A model generated the notes under the pieces. That model saw only the letters and a list, made by a program, of their open reading frames with translations. It was not told the DNA's origin and did not search any database. Shown in pieces: positions 57,037 to 64,000 of a stretch of DNA of 64,000 nucleotides (position 1 is the stretch's first letter; every line of letters begins with the position of its first letter). This stretch comes from Paguma larvata (taxonomy: Eukaryota; Chordata; Mammalia; Carnivora; Viverridae), in the NCBI GenBank assembly GCA_030068075.1, contig CM057837.1, positions 22,165,691-22,229,690 of the forward strand. Direction: 5' to 3'. A program made the translations under genes and the position numbers.

Positions 57037-59548
57037 AATGGGTGCCTTAAAGGCATGGACCCCACGGCCAAGAGGGCAAGATGCCCGTTCCGGGGCGGCC
57101 TTGAGCTCAGATACCAGGAAGCTGCACCGACTGGTGCTTTGGGATTGCCAGAGCCCTCCGACCTGAGCCCAGACTTGCCCTCGCCGCTCAGCCTGGGCCG
57201 GGGACCTCGCCCCAACAGCTCCCCTTCCCCAGGACCCTGGAGGCGCTGGTTTTGTGCCACAGATGCATCCTCAGGCAGGAGCGGGGAGCTGGCACCTCAG
57301 TGTCACACGGTGATTTCTCCGTAACACATTCGCACGAGGATTCAAACGCAGGCTGTCCTCGGAGCTGGCGGATCAATTATTAATGTCAGTTTCCTTCGAG
57401 GGGCATCGGGAGAGCTCCCCTGGGGGCCAGAGATGGGGGCGGGAAGGCCGCTGGAGCGGAGAGCTTGTGACAGCCTTGGATCGATGGCGCGTCCTGTTGT
57501 CCCCCACCCCCCGCTCTTGCCTTTGTCTTTACGGCTTGGGGGGATTAAGAACCAGTGGGAGTCTTGAGGAAGACTGTAGTCGAGGGTCTCTCCTCGGCCT
57601 ATTAATTTCCCCGCGAATTCAGGCATTTGGCTTCTCAGAAGCTTGTCTGCCGGGCATCATGGCCTGCCTTTAGTGAGCCCTGAAAGTGGCCTGGGGTCAC
57701 TTTCATAGGGCCGAACCCTGAGCCACTCAAGGCCAAGGGGGTTGGCCCGGGACATCACGGCGGGAGGGAGAGCTGGCCGGGCGCAGGTCGGGACAGCTCG
57801 GGCCTTTGCGAGGGGGCTCCGAAGGCCGTTCAGGAGTAACCACCTGGCGAAGGCCCCCGTCTGGTTACTGGTGAGAGGAGAACCGTCACGCTGAAAATTC
57901 CTGTGTGTTCAACACTGTTTATTTTTTGGAGAAATGTTTACCAAGTCGTTGGCAGTCCCGCGTGGTCCCACACAGATTGTTTGCCGAGGGCGAGAAGCCC
58001 CAGGGAGAAGGGCCCCATTGTCGCTCGGTCCTCGGAGGCTGTAAGGTGAGCCGTGCGCCCTCCTCAGGGCGGGAGGGCGGCCTGGGGGAGGGTGCCGCGT
58101 CCACTGGGACCGCCAGGTCAGTTCAGGGACCTCGGGTCGGTGAGGATGGCGAGTTGAAGCAGGGCCGGGGAGACGGCACGCGTCACACACCGGCGGGCCC
58201 TGGGGGGCGGCGGTGGCCGCGCTCTGCGGTGGGGTCCCACAGCCTGGGGTTCGGGCCTGGCTTCAGTACTGCCTTCAGCAGGGGTAGCCCAGCGACGCTC
58301 TGCCCTCCCTCCTCTTTCCTGCCAGCAGATACCTACGATCAGGGTCACGGGCACACTGGGCGCAGGCGCTTTGTAAGCCGTGCCGGGCTACGGGATAAAA
58401 GGGACGTTTGGTGTTGCCTCCGAGAGGTTCTGCCTTTTGTTCCGTGCACGTTTGCCAAGGGCCCGGGTTGGATGGTCTGGACCCAGGACCCTCCTCGTGC
58501 CCAGGGGGAAGAGAAGACCGAACGGCCTCAGCGAACCGCAGAACGCGCATCCCCGGGGGCGCGCGGAGGCCCACACCTGGACGTTCCGGTCTGGCAGAAC
58601 ATGAGTCTCCTCGGTGTCACCGCGTGTACGGCCTCAGGGGACTCGCGACGTTTTCTCCAAATGAGCCGGGCCAGCTTCATTGTTCCTCGCAGTGAGACGG
58701 TCACAGCTTACGATTCAGTGAGACGGAAGGGCCCGCTTCCCAGCCGCATGAAGTGGCCTTTATTTCCTCGTAGGGAAAGTGCGCGTGATCATCATTGATG
58801 GCACCGTATCAGAGGGCGGGAAGTTATCGATCAGGGATCCGAATCCGGATGCCGGCCAATGGAGATGGTGAGAGGGCTCTCTGGTTTTCATTTGTGTCAT
58901 CACCCTCTGGGTGGCCGCAGAACTGGGGTGGGGGGGTGGTGAAGCCGAAGACAAGAGCCTGCCCACCTGTTGGGGGCTCCTGGCGGAGGAAGTATGACGT
59001 TCACATGTGTGTCGTTGAGAAGCCGGCCGGCGGGGGCTCTGGGAACGGCGAAATTGGGGCCAGCACGGCCTGCGTGCGGTGAGCCAGCCCAGGAGCCGGC
59101 GGCTGCTCCCGGCCGCCCACCACCTCGGCATCCGTCCCCGATCTTTTCTCGGAGCCCAGCCCCCCCACCCCGAGACGACCGGAGCGTGGAGCAGTCACGA
59201 CGGGGAGACGTGGTACGGCTCAGGCTCTCGAGACCGAGCGGACGAAGTTCCACATGTCTTGTGGGCACGAGGATGTCCGTGACCGCTGACATGACCCTTT
59301 CTGGGAACTGACAGGTGAAAACCAACGGTGACTTTTCGGGATGATGAGAACCTTCTGGAACTGGATAGTGGTGGTATTCGCGCAGCTTCGTGTGTGTGCT
59401 GAGAACCGCTGACTGTTGGCCTGCGGGCTCCCTCTCCGTTTAAAAGATGGCGAGAACTGAAACCACCGAGGTCAACGGAGCTGTGGCGACAGCCCGTGCC
59501 CGTCAGCGTGTGCGAGTGGTAAAAGATCACCCCGTGAGCTCCGAAATT
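57037..59548 (+). other. CHST15: CHST15 intron 5, CpG-rich segment
   Basis: No exon or repeat is recognised up to about 59290. CpG is frequent from 57700 and densest at about 58490-59290. Open frames of 100 to 300 codons arise from GC content and have no family match. Confidence 0.5.
59290..59460 (+). mobile_element. Old L1 (L1M-type) 3' UTR fragment
   Basis: GATGATGAGAACCTTCTGGA, then ACTGGATAGTGGTGGTATTC, then GAGAACCGCTGACTG and TTTAAAAGATGGCGAG, reads as a diverged older L1 3' UTR in sense orientation. Confidence 0.68.
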
Positions 59549-59734
59549 GTTTTTTTAACGTTTATTAATTTATTTAGAGAGAGAGCCCGCGTGCACGCAG
59601 AAGCGCGGTGAAGGGGCAGAGAGGGGCCATCGGCGCAGAGCCCGACTCCGGGCTCCATCTCACAAACAGTGAGATCGCGGCCCGCGCTGAAATCAAGAGC
59701 CAGACGCTGGGCTGCCTGAGCTGCCCGGGCGCCC
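59549..59734 (-). mobile_element. Felid SINE (SINEC), antisense, diverged
   Basis: TTTTTAACGTTTATTAATTT start and GAGCTGCCCGGGCGCCCC end, with a shortened GA body. The flanks GAGCTCCGAAA and GAGCTCGGAAA look like a decayed duplication. Confidence 0.88.
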
Positions 59735-61401
59735 CGAGCTCGGAAACGGTAATAAACACTCGAACGCCTGTTTGTCGCCTCTGCCGTTTCCCAGAGGCCC
59801 CACGAGACGCTCCGTAAACTCACTCTCTTTTCCCGATCGTTGCCGGGGCGCTCCGCTTTGCCCCGAGTGTGTGTCGCTGCCCTGCTACACGTCCTTATTG
59901 CTTTTCCGCCTCCTGGAACTTAAATAGTTCAGTAACAGAACTGACTTTTGCTTCGCAGTCACTGTGTACCTACAACAAACATCAAAACGAACCCCAGAAC
60001 CCAGCGGCTCCGATGGCTGGCCCCCTACTCTAGTCACCTGTTGATTTGGCTCCTAAAGTCAGGGCCGCGGGCCGAGGCCTGTCGGGTCGGGAGGGCTCTG
60101 GGCCCAGGCAGACCTGGGTTCGTTTGGGCCCCAGCCGCAAAGCCCCCCGGGCCCCGTGACCTCTCCGAAGGCCAGCCTTCTTGTCTTTAAGACAGGGCAC
60201 GACACTCTGCCTGTGGCTCAGGCGGGGAGGGGGGCTGGGGGGACGGGTTGTGAACCCGGAACGAGGAAGTGCGTGTAGTACATGTCTCAGGGCCTGCTGA
60301 GGGCAGCCGCGGAGGGATGGATGCCGTGGGGACCCTGGGAGCTGGCGCCAGCGAGCCCGGCCTGTGGGAGCAGCCCACGGAGTAGTGGCTGCCCCTGCTT
60401 TTGTGCTGATCGGTCCACCCACCTCGGCTCAGTGTCGTCGGCAGAATTCAGCGCTGGCCCAGGCATAACCATCCCGATAGGGGGGCCTTCAGTGATGGCC
60501 TTGGTGGCCATTCCTCTGTCCCTACAGGGGGGTGAGGTGTGGTCCCTTCCAGAGGCACTAGGTTCGGGGAGCCACCCCCCACGCACGCATTTTCTGTCAC
60601 TCCCCCTTGCGGCAGCGCTGGGTCCCGGGACCCCCGTGCCACACAGGCAGGAGCCGGGCGCACCTCCAAGAGAGCGCCCCCCCTCCCCCCCCACCGGCAT
60701 GGGGCCGCCCCAGCAGCCTTCTAAAATAACCATCGCACAGAAGGCCTGGAATGTATTTGGACTTATATTTGGAATTGCTGTTGGAAACAGTCCTGGCCAA
60801 ATGTAACACCCATCTGTTTGGGATGGTTTAAGAGTAAGAAAATTAGATGGTTCACCAGAAGGGGGCTTGGCAGCCCCTACAATGCAAGGGGGCTGGCCGA
60901 GTGTCAGGGGCAGCTGGCTCCCGGCCAGGGAGCCCTCGGCCCCGCCAGCCGTGACTGCTCCTGCTGCTGGGGGCACTCGCTTCCTGCTGGACCGCCCCAG
61001 CTGGAGACTTCCCCCTTGTTGCAAGCGAGTTCCTGAACATTCCACCCACTGGCCAGTCGACCCTTCAGGAGTATAGTTGGGGTTTCTTCCAGCTCTGGAC
61101 GGCCTTTTAGCCACTGAAACTGTTGTCCTTCCTGCTAAGTCAGATGAGACAGCTCCTTCCCCCTCACCATTTGGTACCCAGCCCTGAAAGCAAGCATCCT
61201 TTGGGGTCCTGACTGGCCAGGATGGAGCAGAGTGACACCCTCCCACGTTTTTAATGCCATACCTTTATTAATGCATCCTACGATTTGCGTAAGTGTCCAA
61301 ACAGTTCTGTGATGATTCATTTCGAGTTTATGTCAGCTACACCTGTTGTGTATTTACCCTGTTGGCCTCTCTCCCCTACATTGTCATTATATGGTTGATT
61401 T
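59735..61401 (+). other. CHST15: CHST15 intron 5, unassigned segment
   Basis: A probable antisense MIR lies at about 60095-60195. The remainder, especially 60440-61330, contains no repeat or gene I can name. An antisense open frame of 319 codons (60287-61246) overlaps a + strand frame of 174 codons; neither shows a known domain. See findings. Confidence 0.4.
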
Positions 61402-61615
61402 TAATTTTTTTTAATGTTTATTTTTGAGAGAGAGAGAGGGAACGCACGCAGTAGTGAGGGAGGGGCAGAGAGAGAGGGAGACAGAGAATCTGAAGCAGGC
61501 TGCGGGCTCCGAGCTGTCAGCACAGAGCCCAATGTGGGGCTTGAACTCGGGAACGGTGAGATCATGACCTAGGCGGAAGTCGGTCGATTAACTGACCGAG
61601 CCACCCAGGCGCCCC
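61402..61615 (-). mobile_element. Felid SINE (SINEC), antisense
   Basis: TTTTTTTTAATGTTTATTTT start, GA body and GAGCCACCCAGGCGCCCC end. The target duplication is unclear. Confidence 0.93.
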
Positions 61616-62059
61616 CTGTACAGATGGCTTTAAAGACCAAAATGTGGGTGTTTAGGTTTCTCTCTTGTTACACGAGAGTGCCCGCTCCAGCCTTTGGACA
61701 CTTAGTCCTGATACATTTGCTGCCCTTCTCGACATTTCCTGGACGGCTTTAACCCATCCAAGTGGCTTTCACTCGGCCACGGCCACCGTCTGGCCCTTTG
61801 CCCCCAGAGAGCAGCCGTGGGGAAATCACAGCATTGATTACCGCCGAGGTCCTTGTGAAGCATGATCCCCGGAAGGGTCCGAACAGCCCTCCCCGGAAAG
61901 TTCGAGCTCATGCTCTTCCTTCGCCTTCTTTCTCACGTCTCCGTGGGGAAGCTAGCCGTGTGGCTCTCGTCCCTCCGGGACTCTGCCGCAGCCTCAGGGC
62001 AGGGGAGGGGTGGAGGCAGAAAACTCCTCGGTCTTCCTGGGAGTGTGGGGGTCAAACCT

Positions 62060-62550
62060 GCATGCGTTTCCCGGGGCTGTTGCAACAAATTCTCACCAAG
62101 CGGTGGCTTTAATGCAACGGACATGTGTTCTCTGGCAGTTCTGAAGGCTGGAAGTCTAACCTCTGGATGCCGCCAGCGTGGGGTCCCTTTGGGGGTTCAG
62201 AGGGAGGGGCTGTTCCAGGCTTGGGTCCAGCTGCTGCTGGTGGCCAACCGCCCTGGGGGTTCCCCGGCTCGCGACAGTCTCCCTCCAACCTCCCTGTCTT
62301 TCTTCACGTGGCCCCCCCCCCCCGCTCCCCGTGCCTCTGTCTCCAGTGACACCAGTCATTGGGTTTACAACCCACCCTCCATCTGGATGACCTGACTCAA
62401 GGTCTTCATTTAACATACTTCCATCTGCGGAGACCCTGTTTCCAAATGAGATCCCATTCATCGGTACCGGGGATGCATTTTGGGAGGATCTGGAGAATCC
62501 AGCCAGGAGAGGTGGCCATTCGTTGTGATGAAGAAAGTCTCTGCTCAGGT
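62060..62550 (-). mobile_element. MaLR-type LTR, antisense (noncoding)
   Basis: GGCTGTTGCAACAAATTCTC, GCAGTTCTGAAGGCTGGAAG, CCAGTGACACCAGTCATTGG, CCATCTGCGGAGACCCTGTT, and TTCCAAATGAGATCCCATTC before TACCGGGG, mark the complement of a MaLR LTR. It belongs to the same broad class as the sense copy at 50940-51270. Confidence 0.78.
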
Positions 62551-63207
62551 GTTTATGACACAGCGAGTGTGAGCGATGTGTTGTCACCGATACGCCTCCC
62601 GGCAAGTGTGTGGGCTCCGGGGCATCCCAGAGCCCACCGCACGTTCCGAGGGCAGATCCAGGTTCGCCGGGGGGGGGAGGGGACTGAGGGGCCAGAGACA
62701 CCCCCTCCACTCTACTGAGGAAGCGGGCCCAGCCGGGCTGTGACCCCGACTCACAGAAGACGCGGTCCTGAGTTCATTTCAGCTCCCCTTCAAACAGGTG
62801 AAATTCCTGGGATTACTTCTTGATCTCTAAAGAATTGTTACAGAATCAGCAGATTCTTCATGAAGTTGCTTTGTGTTCAAAATCGAGCCAGGTCTAGGGG
62901 CTCTGGTTTTTATTTATGAGCCAGTGTCTACAAGAAATGTTATGACCCCAAAATCAGCTCTCGGCATGGAAAGCTTGACCCAGCGGATGGGTCTGTAGGC
63001 GGTAGTTTATCTGATAGAATTCCAGTTCCACCGAAGATCTGGATAGTCCTGCAGGCGTCCATGGTAAGAACTCGCGCCTGGGGTTTCCCACTAACTCCAG
63101 ATTGTGATGATAGTTTGAAAGGTGTCTGTTTCTTTGCATGGACACAGTTTCTGGGGCTGGGCCGTGGTATCAGTGGGACCCATCGAAGCATGTGAGCCAG
63201 GAAGGCT

Positions 63208-63230
63208 CCCCCCCCCCCCCCCCCCCCCCC
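63208..63230. repeat. 23-base C homopolymer
   Basis: An uninterrupted C run followed by GCCCCGTCCACCCCCC. Its stated length should be treated with caution. Confidence 0.85.
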
Positions 63231-64000
63231 GCCCCGTCCACCCCCCTTCCCTGCCAGGCCCATTGCGGGACAGGTGCCGTGACGAGCAGCTGCCCTTGGG
63301 GGACAGCGTGACGGGCAGATGGAGTGGCATCCTGGGTGATGTGCTCGGGTGGGCACGGAGCTGGGGAGGACGTACCACGAGTCACCGAGCGTCACAGGGT
63401 CTTCTGGGGAGTCTGAGCGAGCAGGCTCCGGGCGACAAAACTCTCCCTCTCCAGGGCGTGTGTAGACTCCGGGCGGCCAGGGGGGCAGATCCCAGTCCTC
63501 TCGGGCCTTCTCAGAGGTGTCCTCTGTGGACGCTGGCCGCGGACGAATGCTAACGGGCCGCGCCGGAGGCGCTGTGGCAAGTGCCAGAGGGGAAGCAGCT
63601 CTGGTCCCCGAGAAGCCGGGCTCCTGTGCTCGGCTCATCCGGGCATCCTACCTTGACCGCGGTTAGAGGGGAGGGGTGGGGGGAGGGTTTGCAGCCGGCC
63701 CCTGCGACTGGGGGCCCTGCGGTGTCCGCCCCAGTGGGCGTGGCTGAGTGCCGGGGTCCGCGGCGGCACGGGGCAGGGGCGTGCGGTTGGCAGGACACGT
63801 GTACTTCTCAGGGTCCCCGAGTCGCCCTCACCGGAATGAGGGAAGCCACGTCGGAGCGGTTGGAGGGTCGAAAGTAAGGCGTTAGTGGGAGAGAGGACGT
63901 GAGTCCGTGGAGCCAGGGGCCGGCCCGCGTCAGCCCCGCTTCCCCACACGCAGGCCGAGGGGGGTGTGCGAGTGAAGGGCGAGGCAGGGAGGTCCCTCGG

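Larger units (their letters stand above)
1..64000 (+). other. CHST15: CHST15 gene, 5' portion (partial, promoter to intron 5)
   Basis: The spliced exons at 43357-43902, 44613-44952, 46696-46842 and 49800-49956 encode a type II Golgi sulfotransferase that I recognise as CHST15. The enzyme moves sulfate from PAPS to C6 of GalNAc 4-sulfate in chondroitin sulfate A, giving the 4,6-disulfated CS-E unit. All joins use GT-AG introns with compatible phases. The CpG island at the left end fits the promoter and the noncoding first exon, but that link is inferred from position and orientation. The gene continues past 64000 because the C-terminal sulfotransferase half is absent. The true transcript start could also lie left of position 1. 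Confidence 0.9.
61616..64000 (+). other. CHST15: CHST15 intron 5, distal segment to the window end
   Basis: It contains the LTR at 62060-62550, a C homopolymer at 63208-63230 and otherwise unique, GC-rich sequence. No coding exon of CHST15 or another gene is recognised before the window ends. Confidence 0.5.

Noticed and set aside
57905..58798. 297-codon + strand frame
   Set aside because: It lies in a CpG-rich intron with no recognisable domain. It does not match the missing CHST15 C-terminus.
39712..62550. A possible intact endogenous retrovirus between LTR-like elements
   Set aside because: The LTRs belong to different old classes and orientations, and CHST15 exons lie between them. No retroviral coding region is recognised, so they are independent relics.

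Overview
The window is mammalian nuclear DNA, almost certainly from a felid. It carries 16 recognisable copies of the tRNA-Lys-derived carnivore SINE in its cat-type form: a head reading GCGCCTGGGTGGCTCAGTC, a CT-rich body and a CAAAAATAAATAAA tail. It also holds a carnivore L1 3' end, mammal-wide MIR and L2 fragments, and retrovirus-like LTRs. There are no bacterial-style operons. Most open frames on both strands are chance products of GC-rich intron DNA.

One gene is supported: the 5' half of CHST15 (carbohydrate sulfotransferase 15, also called GalNAc4S-6ST), on the + strand. Layout: a strong CpG island with candidate first-exon donors (1-1400); a first intron of about 42 kb (to about 43258); coding exon 2 (ATG at 43357, cytosolic tail and membrane anchor); exon 3 (44613-44952, PAPS-binding loop); exon 4 (46696-46842); exon 5 (49800-49956, start of the 3'-phosphate-binding motif). 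From 49957 to the end is intron 5. The four coding exons join in frame to 396 complete codons plus two bases of the next codon. About 165 C-terminal residues, judged against the 561-residue human protein, must lie beyond position 64000; I found no further exon here.

The introns hold SINEs (several with clear target-site duplications, one nested inside another, one tandem pair), a 5'-truncated L1 with duplication, two older L1 fragments, an ERV-L type LTR, three MaLR-type LTRs, many MIR and L2 fragments, and a (CTTT)n tract of about 435 bp. Intragenic CpG-dense patches and a few AT-rich, repeat-free blocks are the best candidates for regulatory DNA. I see no undescribed multi-gene system. The most useful second looks are the alternative first exons, the intragenic CpG islands, the extreme third-position GC of exon 3, and an unexplained block at 60440-61330.
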